From Ruminococcus sp. (GTDB lineage: Bacteria; Bacillota; Clostridia; Oscillospirales; Ruminococcaceae): DNA of 64,000 nucleotides. Position numbers and translations under genes: made by a program. The notes beneath the pieces were generated by a model. It did no database searches. It worked only from the letters and a program-made list of their open reading frames with translations, and had not been told where the DNA came from. Numbering within the stretch: position 1 is the first letter of the stretch; every line of letters starts with the position of its first letter. The DNA lies in NCBI GenBank assembly GCA_017558505.1, contig JAFYUM010000006.1, forward strand, positions 186,001 through 250,000. Reading direction: 5' to 3'. Shown here one piece after another: positions 35,489-44,300 of the stretch.

Positions 35489-35519
35489 TAACCGCTGAAA
35501 TTCTCGGCGGTTATTTTTT
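35489..35519 (+). terminator. Intrinsic terminator of the ATPase/nuclease pair
   Basis: TAACCGC (35489-35495) with GCGGTTA (35507-35513), then TTTTTT. Confidence 0.85.
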
Positions 35520-35529
35520 GAAAAAAATC

Positions 35530-35558
35530 TTGCATAATCCCCCGAAATATGCTATAAT
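35530..35558 (+). promoter_or_regulatory. Promoter of miaB
   Basis: TTGCAT (35530-35535), 17 bases, TATAAT (35553-35558), 40 bases before the miaB ATG. Confidence 0.8.
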
Positions 35559-35598
35559 AAATATGTATTGCTAAAATTCAACACAAGGAGTTGATGAA

Positions 35599-36960
35599 AT
35601 GAATACATATATGGAAGAAATCAGAAAATATACATCTGCTGGCGGAAAAAAAGCCTATGTGCGGAGCTTTGGCTGTCAGCTCAATATATCCGACGGTGAG
35701 AAAATCAAGGGGCTGCTGAAAAATGCAGGCTATACCTTTACCGAGGACGAAAACGAGGCGGATCTGATAATACTCAACACCTGTGCTGTCCGCGAAAATG
35801 CCGAGGACAGAGTGTTCGGCATAGTGGGAAGTATGAAAAAGCTTAAAGAGCTGAACCCCTCCCTGATTATCGGTATATCGGGCTGTATGACGGCTCAGGA
35901 ACATATTGCGGAGCGTATAAAAAAGTCGTATCCGCAGGTTGATATTGTAGTGGGAACATCGGCACTGAACAGCCTGCCTAAGCTGCTGGCGGACTGTATC
36001 AGAGGGCAGAAATTCGGAATGGATATTGCAGAATATGCTGATTTTTCACAGATTGTGGAGCAGGTGCGTGAAAGCACATTCAGAGCAAGTGTGCCGATTA
36101 TGTTCGGCTGCAACAACTTCTGTACGTATTGCATAGTTCCATATGTAAGAGGCAGAGAGCGAAGCCGAAAGCAGGAGGATATTATTGCAGAGGTGCGTGA
36201 GCTGGTACAGAACGGCTATAAGGAGATTATGCTTCTCGGTCAGAATGTCAACAGCTACGGCAATGATTTCGGGGAAACAGAAGCATTTCCGAAGCTTCTC
36301 CGTGAGCTTGACAAAATCGAGGGGGAATTTATAATCCGCTTTATGTCATCTCATCCGAAGGACGCTACCCATGAGCTAATTGATGCAATTTTCGACTGCA
36401 AAAAGGTTGCAAAGCATCTTCACCTGCCACTGCAAAGCGGCAGCAGTAATGTACTGGAGCGAATGAACCGCAGATATAGTGCTGAAAAATATCTGGAGAT
36501 AGTTGACTATATCCGCAGTAAAGACGAGGATTTCTCTCTTACAACAGATATTATTGTAGGATTTCCCAACGAAAGCGACGAGGAATTTGAAGCTACCATA
36601 GATATGATGAAGCGTGTGAAATATGATAATATCTACTCATTTATCTACTCACGAAGAACAGGCACAAAGGCGGCTGAAATGGAGGATTTAACTCCCGAAG
36701 ATGTCAAAGGACAGCGTATGCGGCGGCTTTTAGAGGTTCAGCGTGAAATTTCCACGGAGAATTACAAGCGGTTTATCGGAAAGAGTATGAGAGTCCTTGC
36801 TGATGATGTTTCAAAGAAGAAAACTGGCTGTATTTCGGGAAAATCCGATGAATTTATAATAGTCGAGTTCGAGGGTAACGAGTCCCTTATAGGACAATTT
36901 GTTGAAGTTGAAATCACAGACGCTATGAACTGGGCTGTGTTTGGTAAAATTATAAAATAA
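35599..36960 (+). CDS. miaB: tRNA-2-methylthio-N6-dimethylallyladenosine synthase MiaB
   Basis: Radical-SAM enzyme that adds the methylthio group to i6A37 in tRNA. 453 residues. N-terminal UPF0004 domain with three Cys of the auxiliary cluster (SFGCQLN, NTCAVRE, ISGCM), radical-SAM CNNFCTYCIVP, and a C-terminal TRAM domain. AAGGAG precedes the ATG. MiaA, which makes the i6A substrate, is in the same gene cluster at 42984. Confidence 0.97.
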   Translation: MNTYMEEIRKYTSAGGKKAYVRSFGCQLNISDGEKIKGLLKNAGYTFTEDENEADLIILNTCAVRENAEDRVFGIVGSMKKLKELNPSLIIGISGCMTAQEHIAERIKKSYPQVDIVVGTSALNSLPKLLADCIRGQKFGMDIAEYADFSQIVEQVRESTFRASVPIMFGCNNFCTYCIVPYVRGRERSRKQEDIIAEVRELVQNGYKEIMLLGQNVNSYGNDFGETEAFPKLLRELDKIEGEFIIRFMSSHPKDATHELIDAIFDCKKVAKHLHLPLQSGSSNVLERMNRRYSAEKYLEIVDYIRSKDEDFSLTTDIIVGFPNESDEEFEATIDMMKRVKYDNIYSFIYSRRTGTKAAEMEDLTPEDVKGQRMRRLLEVQREISTENYKRFIGKSMRVLADDVSKKKTGCISGKSDEFIIVEFEGNESLIGQFVEVEITDAMNWAVFGKIIK

Positions 36961-36973
36961 GGAGATTTTTACA

Positions 36974-37378
36974 ATGGATATTATGGAAATGACAAGAGAA
37001 TTAGGCAAGGCTTTACAGGCAGATGACCGCTATATTGCGTACAATCTTGCAAAGCAGGTAAACGACAATGACGCTGAATTACAGCAGCAGATAAACGATT
37101 TTGACAGAATGAGAAACGAGCTCAACGCTGAACTTATCAAGGAGAACAAGGATACAGATAAGATTAAGGAGCTTGACGAAGGTATAAAAGATAACTACAA
37201 GAAGATTATGACTAATAAGAATATGATTGTATTCACTGCGGCACAGGGTGCACTTGAAGCTCTTGTGAACAATATCAACCAGATTATTACTCTCTGCGCA
37301 AACGGCGAAGATCCCGACACCTGCCAGCCCTCACAGGGATGCTCAGGCAGTTGTGAAACCTGCGGCGGATGCCATTGA
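36974..37378 (+). CDS. YlbF/YmcA-family protein with cysteine-rich tail
   Basis: 134 residues. Helical YlbF/YmcA (RicF/RicA) pattern: ELGKALQADDRYIAYNLAKQ, FDRMRNELNAELIKENKDTD, and a C-terminal amphipathic helix. The tail is unusual: CQPSQGCSGSCETCGGC plus an upstream C, six Cys in about 25 residues, suited to an Fe-S cluster. RicA/F/T of Bacillus subtilis carry Fe-S clusters and affect RNase Y. It follows miaB by 13 bases; ymcA lies next to miaB in B. subtilis as well, so the position supports the assignment. Confidence 0.8.
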   Translation: MDIMEMTRELGKALQADDRYIAYNLAKQVNDNDAELQQQINDFDRMRNELNAELIKENKDTDKIKELDEGIKDNYKKIMTNKNMIVFTAAQGALEALVNNINQIITLCANGEDPDTCQPSQGCSGSCETCGGCH

Positions 37379-37438
37379 TTTAACGCGTAATGCGTAATTA
37401 TTGTGTGCGGTGAATATTGCGGTATATCGTAATGTTTT

Positions 37439-37503
37439 GTAGGGGCGGATATTATCCGCCCGCAATTTCTTGAAATTACGGATACGGCACGCCGTGTCCC
37501 TAC
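37439..37503. repeat. Tandem pair of GTAGGG-family hairpins
   Basis: 37439-37462 is the GGGGCGGATA subtype, followed by CAATTTCTTGAAATT; 37479-37503 is the GGCACGCCGTGTCCC subtype in opposite orientation. TAATGCGTAATTATT at 37387-37401 precedes them. They fill the ylbF-mutS gap. Confidence 0.75.
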
Positions 37504-37542
37504 GATATTATATTTTACCAACAAAAAGCAAGGAGAAATCTT

Positions 37543-40170
37543 ATGGGAATGGAAATCGACAGAAAAAAACTCTCGCCTATGATGCAGCAGTATTTCGAGG
37601 TTAAAGATAAATATAAGGACTGTATTTTATTCTTCCGTCTGGGAGATTTCTATGAGATGTTCTTTGACGATGCTGTAACAGTGTCTAAAATGCTGGAACT
37701 CACCCTTACAGGACGTGACTGCGGACTTGAAGAAAGAGCACCTATGTGTGGAATACCATATCATTCTGCGGATATGTATATAAAACGGCTTATAGATATG
37801 GGAAAAAAGGTAGCTGTATGTGAACAGCTAACCGACCCTGCTGAAACAAAGGGAATAGTTGTCCGTGATGTAATACGCATTGTAACCCCTGGTACAATTA
37901 CGGAATCCGGAATGCTGGAGGACGGCGAAAACAACTATATATGCAGTATTTTCTATGATGAAGCCGAAAAAACCTGCGGTATAGCCTCTGCGGATATTTC
38001 CACAGGCGAGGCGGATATAAGCTTTTTCGAGGGTAAAGAAGTTGAACAGGGCGTTATAAACGAGCTGTCACGCTGTCAGCCTGCGGAGGTAATTTTCCCC
38101 GAAAGCTTCCTGTCACTTAAAGCCGTTGCGGATTTTATAAAAACACGGCTCAACTGTGCTGTAACGCTTCGTGATGTCGATTGCTTTTCTCCTGAAAAAC
38201 AGCGTTCCAACGTCTGCGAGGTATTTGGAGTAAATTCTGTTACAGAGCTTGGTTTATCTGAAAATGGTGCTGACTGCGCCGCTGTATGCGGACTTTTCGA
38301 CTATATCCGTGACACGCAGAAAACATCGGTTTCACGATTTACATCCCTGAACCTGCTCAACGGTGATTCCTTTATGGGACTTGATCTCAATGCAAGACGA
38401 AACCTTGAATTGACGGAAACCCTGCGTAATAAGGAGAAAAAAGGCTCCTTGCTTTGGGTGCTTGATTCCACACGCACCTCAATGGGCAGAAGAATGCTCA
38501 AAAGCTGGATCGAACAGCCCCTTAAAAGTCCTGCACGAATTATCGAGCGACTTGACGCTGTGGACGCACTTTATAAAAAGAGTGTGGTTCTCTCTGATAT
38601 AGGGGAACTTCTCGATCGCACATACGACCTTGAACGACTTATGACAAAAATAATGTATAAGTCGGCAAATCCCCGTGATGTGAAATCCCTGTCGGCTACG
38701 GCTATGCAGCTTCCATTGCTTAAACAGGAGCTTTCAAAGCTTGAAAACTCAAAGCTGCTGGCGAAATATAACAGCGAAATTTCCGATTTAGGAGAAATCG
38801 TCCGTCTGGTGGAAAATGCCATAATGGACGAGCCGCCTGTTTCCGTCAAGGACGGCGGAGTTATCAAGGACGGCTTCAACAAGGAATTGGACGACCTCCG
38901 TCACATTATGACACACGGCAAGGAGATAATTGACGAAATTGAACAGCGTGAAAAAGAAGCTACAGGAATAAAAAATCTGAAAATCGGCTTCAACCGTGTT
39001 TTCGGCTATTATCTTGAAGTTACACGTTCCTATTACGACCTTATCCCCGAGGGCTGGATTCGCAAGCAGACCCTTGCAAATGCGGAGAGATTTATCACCG
39101 AGGAACTTAAAAATGCGGAGAACTCCATACTGGGAGCAAAGGACAAGGCACTTTCCCTTGAAGCTGATATTTTCAGTGAAGTCCGTGATTTTCTTGCAAC
39201 AAAGCTTGCGTCAGTACAGCAGACAGCTTCCGCTGTTGCGGCTGTGGATGTATTAAGTGCCTTTGCGGAAACTTCTCTGCGGAATATGTACGTAAAGCCT
39301 GATATAGCCATTGACGGCACAATTGATATAAAGGGCGGCAGACACCCCGTTGTAGAGCTTATGCTCAAAGACGAAATGTTTGTACCCAACGATATTTACA
39401 TAGACAACAAATTGAACCGTATGTCAATTATTACAGGTCCGAATATGTCGGGTAAATCCACATATATGCGACAGACGGCGCTTATTGTGCTTATGGCGCA
39501 GATTGGCTGTTTTGTTCCTGCGGATTCCGCTAAAATCTCCGTGGTGGACAAGATTTTCACCCGTGTGGGAGCGTCTGACGATTTAACGGCAGGACAGTCA
39601 ACCTTTATGGTGGAAATGAGCGAGGTTTCGGATATTCTGAAAAATGCAACGCCCAACAGCCTTGTAATTCTTGACGAGGTGGGACGAGGAACTTCAACTT
39701 TTGACGGTGTAAGCATTGCCCGTGCCGTTGCAGAGCATATCTGTTCAAGTCGTAAACTTGGCTGTAAGACGCTTTTTGCAACTCATTACCACGAACTTAT
39801 CGGCTTGGAAAATGAGCTGGAGGGCGTTAAGAATTACAGTATAGCCGTAAATAAGCACGGTGGAAATATACGATTCCTGCGTAAGATTGTCCGTGGCGGA
39901 GTTGATGAAAGCTACGGCGTTGATGTTGCAAAGCTTGCGGGACTGCCTGCAAAGGTGGTAAGCCGCGCAAGAGAGCTTCTTGCGGAAATGGAGCTTTCAC
40001 ACAAGGCAGAAAAGGCAGTACAGTCTGAAAGCGATAACCAGATAAGCTTCGGCAGTATGAATCGTGAAGCTGCTCTGGATATGCTTGAAAGAACAAATAT
40101 AGACGAATTATCCGACAGCGAATGCCGTGATTTATTACGAGATATGGCTGAATTAATTCGTAATGCGTAA
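37543..40170 (+). CDS. mutS: DNA mismatch repair protein MutS
   Basis: Mismatch-recognising ATPase, 875 residues. N-terminal mismatch motif with the stacking Phe (GDFYEMFFDDA), clamp and lever helices, Walker A TGPNMSGKSTYMRQ, signature region STFMVEMSEV, Walker B VILDEVGRGTSTFDG, ATHYHEL, and the C-terminal dimerisation helix-turn-helix. AAGGAG precedes the ATG. Separated from mutL by repeats and the HEPN-like gene. Confidence 0.98.
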   Translation: MGMEIDRKKLSPMMQQYFEVKDKYKDCILFFRLGDFYEMFFDDAVTVSKMLELTLTGRDCGLEERAPMCGIPYHSADMYIKRLIDMGKKVAVCEQLTDPAETKGIVVRDVIRIVTPGTITESGMLEDGENNYICSIFYDEAEKTCGIASADISTGEADISFFEGKEVEQGVINELSRCQPAEVIFPESFLSLKAVADFIKTRLNCAVTLRDVDCFSPEKQRSNVCEVFGVNSVTELGLSENGADCAAVCGLFDYIRDTQKTSVSRFTSLNLLNGDSFMGLDLNARRNLELTETLRNKEKKGSLLWVLDSTRTSMGRRMLKSWIEQPLKSPARIIERLDAVDALYKKSVVLSDIGELLDRTYDLERLMTKIMYKSANPRDVKSLSATAMQLPLLKQELSKLENSKLLAKYNSEISDLGEIVRLVENAIMDEPPVSVKDGGVIKDGFNKELDDLRHIMTHGKEIIDEIEQREKEATGIKNLKIGFNRVFGYYLEVTRSYYDLIPEGWIRKQTLANAERFITEELKNAENSILGAKDKALSLEADIFSEVRDFLATKLASVQQTASAVAAVDVLSAFAETSLRNMYVKPDIAIDGTIDIKGGRHPVVELMLKDEMFVPNDIYIDNKLNRMSIITGPNMSGKSTYMRQTALIVLMAQIGCFVPADSAKISVVDKIFTRVGASDDLTAGQSTFMVEMSEVSDILKNATPNSLVILDEVGRGTSTFDGVSIARAVAEHICSSRKLGCKTLFATHYHELIGLENELEGVKNYSIAVNKHGGNIRFLRKIVRGGVDESYGVDVAKLAGLPAKVVSRARELLAEMELSHKAEKAVQSESDNQISFGSMNREAALDMLERTNIDELSDSECRDLLRDMAELIRNA

Positions 40171-40184
40171 TTCGTAATTATTTC

Positions 40185-40263
40185 GTAGGGGGCGATGCCC
40201 ACATCGCCCGAAATTACGGATAAAATTACAATAATATTGTAGGGGCTGCCTTTGGCAGTCCGC
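40185..40263. repeat. Two GTAGGG-family hairpins after mutS
   Basis: 40185-40210 has the GGGGCGATG core and 40239-40263 the GGGCTGCC/GGCAGTCC core (same as 26-50), with GAAATTACGGATAAAATTAC between. Preceded by TAATGCGTAATTCGTAATTA (40161-40180). Confidence 0.75.
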
Positions 40264-40303
40264 TGACAAAATGTCGGTAAATACTAATAATTGGAGGATT
40301 GCG

Positions 40304-40870
40304 ATGAGTAGTGCCAGAGATAATAAAATACCTATCGAATGGTACAAGCGTGGTTTGAAATTTAAACGTGATCATATAACGAAATTTATGATGCATTGGA
40401 TTGCATTTAATTGGTTGTATAGTGAATATCGTAAGATGAATAGAAACAATAATGGCAAGAAAAAACATAATTATAATGATGAAAAAGAATGTATTGAAAA
40501 ATATGTTAATAATAAAATAATGTATCTTAAAAAATACAATGCTTATTCTACTGATGCATATGATAAAATAATAAACAGAGAAGGTGGAATAAGAGAGGGA
40601 ACAAATGGAGATATAAATGATTATGTTATAGAAGCCTACAGAAAGTTGAAAAACAGGCGTAATAGCAGTAATGTCAAATATTTGTTTTTGATAATATATC
40701 AAATAAGATGTAATTTATTTCATGGTTCAAAAAGCTTAAATGAGAGTGATGTTAAATTGGTGGAGTGGGCTTCTGTAATTCTTGAGGGTTATCTTGAAGC
40801 TTTATTTAAGAATGATTCGGATTTCAAAGAATTATATAAGGAAATAATCGGGGAACACAACAATTCTTAA
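40304..40870 (+). CDS. HEPN-domain-like protein
   Basis: 188 residues, family not recognised by name. Predicted all-helical, and the helix YQIRCNLFHGSKS carries R135-x4-H140, the RX4-6H catalytic signature of HEPN ribonucleases, followed by a second helix SDVKLVEWASVILEGYLEAL as in HEPN folds. A Lys/Asn-rich loop (46-60) lies in the middle. GGAGGA lies six bases before the ATG. Very AT-rich compared with mutS and mutL on both sides, and bordered by repeat words, so it looks inserted. No antitoxin gene is adjacent; it may be a solo RNase, a toxin or an inactive helper. Confidence 0.6.
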   Translation: MSSARDNKIPIEWYKRGLKFKRDHITKFMMHWIAFNWLYSEYRKMNRNNNGKKKHNYNDEKECIEKYVNNKIMYLKKYNAYSTDAYDKIINREGGIREGTNGDINDYVIEAYRKLKNRRNSSNVKYLFLIIYQIRCNLFHGSKSLNESDVKLVEWASVILEGYLEALFKNDSDFKELYKEIIGEHNNS

Positions 40871-40910
40871 TTCTTAATTCATAATTCTTAATTTGAAAAG
40901 TGGGGGTAAT

Positions 40911-42872
40911 ATGCCGCAGATTAATGTATTAAGCAAGGAAATATCAGAGCTTATCGCCGCAGGAGAGGTTATTGAACGTCCCTCCTCGGTAATAAAGGAG
41001 CTTGTGGAAAATTCAATAGATTCGGGTGCAAGGCATATCACCGTTGAAATAAAAAACGGCGGTACTACCTATATGCGCGTTACCGATGACGGCTGTGGAA
41101 TTGCCTTTGATGACGTTCCTAAAGCCTTTCTTCGTCATGCCACAAGCAAGATTTCCGAAAAAGACGACCTTGACAACATCTTTACCCTCGGATTTCGCGG
41201 AGAGGCTCTTGCCTCTGTCTGCGCCGTTTCAAAGGTGGAGCTGATGACAAAGCAGAAAGATGATGTCTACGGCACACGCTACGTAATTGAGGGCAGTGTG
41301 GAAGTCGCTCACGAAGAAAGCGGCTGTCCCGACGGTACAACTATAATTATCCGTGACATTTTCTATAACGTCCCTGCCCGTGCAAAGTTTATGAAAAAGG
41401 ACGTAACAGAGGCAAATGCTGTAAGCAGTATAGTGCAGAAAATTGCACTTTCCCACCCCGATATCGCCATAAAAATGATACGTGATAACCGTGTGGAGTT
41501 CAACTCCAGCGGTGACGGGGAGCTGTATTCCGCTGTATATGCCATTTTCGGCAAGGATTTCGTCCGAGATTTACTTCCCGTTGACTATGAGGAAAACGGC
41601 ATAAAAATAAGCGGATACATTATAAAGCCACTGTATTCCAAGTTTAATCGTTCATTCCAGAATTTTTTTGTAAACGGCAGATATGTAAAATCAAAGCTTT
41701 GCTCCGTGGCACTTGAAAATTCATATGAAAATATGATTATGACAGGAAAATTTCCTGCCTGTGTTCTCATGATAGAAATGCACCCATCGCAGATGGATGT
41801 AAATATTCACCCTACCAAAGCTGAGGTGCGTTTCATCAATGAAAAGCAGGTTACAAATGCCATCTATTTCGCTGTGAAGAATACTTTTTCACAGAATGGA
41901 CTTATATATGAATTTGAAACAAAGCAGCAGCGTGACTGGTTTGCACAACCCGAACCCGAGCCGGTTGTACAGCAGGAGCTTATGTTTACTCCCATAGCGG
42001 ATATTGAAAAAAAAGAGGAAGAACTGTATAAATCCGAGGATACACCGAAGCCTGCCCCCTTTGCGGAGATTATAAAGCCTGTTATGTCTGTTGATGTACC
42101 TGCTGTTGAAAAGGTGCAGGAGATACCACCTGTTTATGTTGAAAAAATAAAGGAGAAAACAGAAAAAACGATTACCCCTGAGGAAACTCCTGTGATTGAA
42201 AAAGAGGACATAAGCGGTTTTAAATATCTCAATGCAGGCTCATTTGAAGTGAGAACTTCCCCGGTAGCTGTACAGCCTGCCCCTGAACCCGAAAAGCCTG
42301 AACTGCCCGAAATAAAGGTGATAGGCGAAGCTTTCGGCTTGTATATCATTGTTGAAGCCGAGGGCAAGCTTGTTATGATTGACAAGCATGCCGCCCATGA
42401 GCGTATAATTTTTGAACGGCTGAAAAGCCGCAACTGCCGCCAGTATAGCCAGAGACTTCTTGTGGGAATTACTTTGCTGTTGACAGGGGAGGAGATTGAC
42501 GCCCTTGAAAATAACGTGGAGCTTCTTGAAGATATGGGATTTGTCTTTGATTTCAGTGAAAAGTCGTATATTACTGCAACGGCACTGCCTACTTTTCTTA
42601 TGGAGTGCGACGCAGAGGCTATAATCTGTGAGGTTGCAGAAAATCTCCGCAGTCACAAGCTTAATCCCCAGTCCTCATATCTTGACGATGTACTGCACAA
42701 TATGGCTTGCAAGGCGGCTATAAAGGCAAATGACAAAAACTCGCCACAGGAGATGAAGGCTCTTGCGGAACAGGTTTTTGCCGATGAAAAAATACGCCAT
42801 TGTCCCCACGGCAGACCTGTTATGTTTACAATGACAAAGGCGAATATAGACCACCAGTTTAAGAGAACTTAA
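40911..42872 (+). CDS. mutL: DNA mismatch repair protein MutL
   Basis: GHKL ATPase with latent nickase activity in this lineage, 653 residues. N-terminal motifs IAAGEVIERPSSVIKELVEN, DDGCGI, RHATSKI and GFRGEALAS; a Pro/Glu-rich linker (about 345-455); C-terminal endonuclease motif DKHAAHERIIFE (Lys replaces the usual Gln or Met) and CPHGRP, a zinc-site motif. The start at ATG 40911 follows a G-rich site GTGGGGGT. Confidence 0.97.
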   Translation: MPQINVLSKEISELIAAGEVIERPSSVIKELVENSIDSGARHITVEIKNGGTTYMRVTDDGCGIAFDDVPKAFLRHATSKISEKDDLDNIFTLGFRGEALASVCAVSKVELMTKQKDDVYGTRYVIEGSVEVAHEESGCPDGTTIIIRDIFYNVPARAKFMKKDVTEANAVSSIVQKIALSHPDIAIKMIRDNRVEFNSSGDGELYSAVYAIFGKDFVRDLLPVDYEENGIKISGYIIKPLYSKFNRSFQNFFVNGRYVKSKLCSVALENSYENMIMTGKFPACVLMIEMHPSQMDVNIHPTKAEVRFINEKQVTNAIYFAVKNTFSQNGLIYEFETKQQRDWFAQPEPEPVVQQELMFTPIADIEKKEEELYKSEDTPKPAPFAEIIKPVMSVDVPAVEKVQEIPPVYVEKIKEKTEKTITPEETPVIEKEDISGFKYLNAGSFEVRTSPVAVQPAPEPEKPELPEIKVIGEAFGLYIIVEAEGKLVMIDKHAAHERIIFERLKSRNCRQYSQRLLVGITLLLTGEEIDALENNVELLEDMGFVFDFSEKSYITATALPTFLMECDAEAIICEVAENLRSHKLNPQSSYLDDVLHNMACKAAIKANDKNSPQEMKALAEQVFADEKIRHCPHGRPVMFTMTKANIDHQFKRT

Positions 42873-42873
42873 A

Positions 42874-42949
42874 GCTATTAGCCATTAGCCGTTAGCTTTT
42901 AGCCATTAGCGGAATGAATAATTGTGTAGGGGCGGATATTATCCGCCCG
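42874..42949. repeat. TTAGC repeat tract and GTAGGG hairpin
   Basis: Four or five degenerate AGCTATTAGCC/ATTAGCCGTTAGC units at 42874-42911, then the GGGGCGGATA hairpin at 42926-42949. Lies between mutL and miaA. Confidence 0.75.
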
Positions 42950-42983
42950 CTTACGGCTCATATTTCAGAAAAGGAGGGGAGTT

Positions 42984-43931
42984 ATGACACAGAATAAACC
43001 AAAAGTCCTTGCAGTATGCGGTCCCACGGCAAGCGGTAAAACATGGCTTGGAGTGGAGCTTGCTCTTAAATATAACGGAGAGATAGTTTCCGCTGACTCC
43101 ATGCAGATTTACAAGGGTATGGATATCGCCTCCGCAAAGCCGACAGAGGAGGAAAAAAAGGGGATTCCCCACCACCTTATGGACTTCCTTGACCGTGATG
43201 TGACATTCAGTGCTGCTGATTATGTCCACCTTGCCCATGAAAAAATCGGGGAAATCCTCAATAGGGGAAAGCTGCCAATTATAGTTGGCGGTACGGGACT
43301 TTATATTGACTCTCTGCTGAATAACGTGAATTTTTCAGAGATGAAAAACGATGAGGAGTACCGTAAAAGCCTTTACGATTATGCCGCAGAATATGGCAAT
43401 GAGGCTCTTTATGACCGCCTTGTAAAAGCTGACAGCGAAGCGGCGGAGCTTATACACATGAATAATCTTGTCCGTGTAGTACGTGCTCTGGAAGTTATAC
43501 ACGTTACAGGACGAAAGTTCAGCGAGCTGAAAGGCGAAAGCCGACTTGTGGAAAGTCCTTATGACTCCGTTATAATCGGACTCAATGCCGTTGACCGCGG
43601 TATGCTTTACGAAAGAATAAATCGGCGTGTGGATATTATGGTTGAAATGGGACTTGTTGATGAGGCGCGTGAACTGTGGCAGACCTCATCCATGAAAACA
43701 GCTGCCAATGCCATAGGCTACAAGGAACTTATACCTTATTTTGAAAATGAAATGTCACTTAATGAATGTATAGAGAAAATCAAACAGGAAACCCGTCGTT
43801 ATGCTAAAAGACAGCTCACCTGGTTTAGAAGAAATGACAGTATTGAGTGGATTATTACAGACGATTTTAGTAAAAAATGTGAAATTTTTGAAAAATCGGA
43901 AAAAGCTATAGCAAAATACGGAATAATGTGA
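42984..43931 (+). CDS. miaA: tRNA dimethylallyltransferase MiaA
   Basis: Transfers dimethylallyl to A37 of tRNAs reading UNN codons. 315 residues. P-loop [26 protein letters not shown], the general-base Asp region and [13 protein letters not shown] at the C terminus. GGAGGGGAG precedes the ATG. Works upstream of MiaB in the same pathway. Confidence 0.97.
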   Translation: MTQNKPKVLAVCGPTASGKTWLGVELALKYNGEIVSADSMQIYKGMDIASAKPTEEEKKGIPHHLMDFLDRDVTFSAADYVHLAHEKIGEILNRGKLPIIVGGTGLYIDSLLNNVNFSEMKNDEEYRKSLYDYAAEYGNEALYDRLVKADSEAAELIHMNNLVRVVRALEVIHVTGRKFSELKGESRLVESPYDSVIIGLNAVDRGMLYERINRRVDIMVEMGLVDEARELWQTSSMKTAANAIGYKELIPYFENEMSLNECIEKIKQETRRYAKRQLTWFRRNDSIEWIITDDFSKKCEIFEKSEKAIAKYGIM

Positions 43932-43937
43932 TATAAT
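43929..43937 (+). promoter_or_regulatory. Extended -10 candidate promoter of hfq
   Basis: TG-A-TATAAT at 43929-43937 overlaps the miaA stop; no good -35 box. Transcription from here would give a leader of about 105 bases before hfq. Confidence 0.4.
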
Positions 43938-44049
43938 GTATTGTGTGTACTTTTATCCAAAGGTACAGTGTAGGACAAAAAATACCGTTTCTGTCGCTGA
44001 AACAGCGGAATATTGCGAAATGGAAATAAAAAAGATTGGAGAATGTAAA

Positions 44050-44289
44050 ATGAACAAGGCAATTAATTTACAGGACGTTTTCCTTAATCAGTGCCGCAAA
44101 GGAAAAATATCTGTTACAATAATCCTTACAAACGGATTTCAGTTCAAGGGATATGTAAAGGGCTTCGATAATTACGTAGCTATCTTTGATTGCGACGGCA
44201 AGCAGCAGCTTGTATACAAACACGCAATTTCAACAATTATTCCCTCTAAATCCGTTTCTATTCTCGATACAGCTGACAAGGCTGAATAA
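44050..44289 (+). CDS. hfq: RNA chaperone Hfq
   Basis: 79 residues, hexameric RNA-binding protein. Sm1 motif [33 protein letters not shown] and Sm2 [10 protein letters not shown] (KH in place) are complete. GGAG lies nine bases before the ATG; an earlier in-frame ATG gives an atypical extension and was rejected. The miaA-hfq order is conserved in many bacteria. Confidence 0.97.
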   Translation: MNKAINLQDVFLNQCRKGKISVTIILTNGFQFKGYVKGFDNYVAIFDCDGKQQLVYKHAISTIIPSKSVSILDTADKAE

Positions 44290-44300
44290 GCGGTGATATA

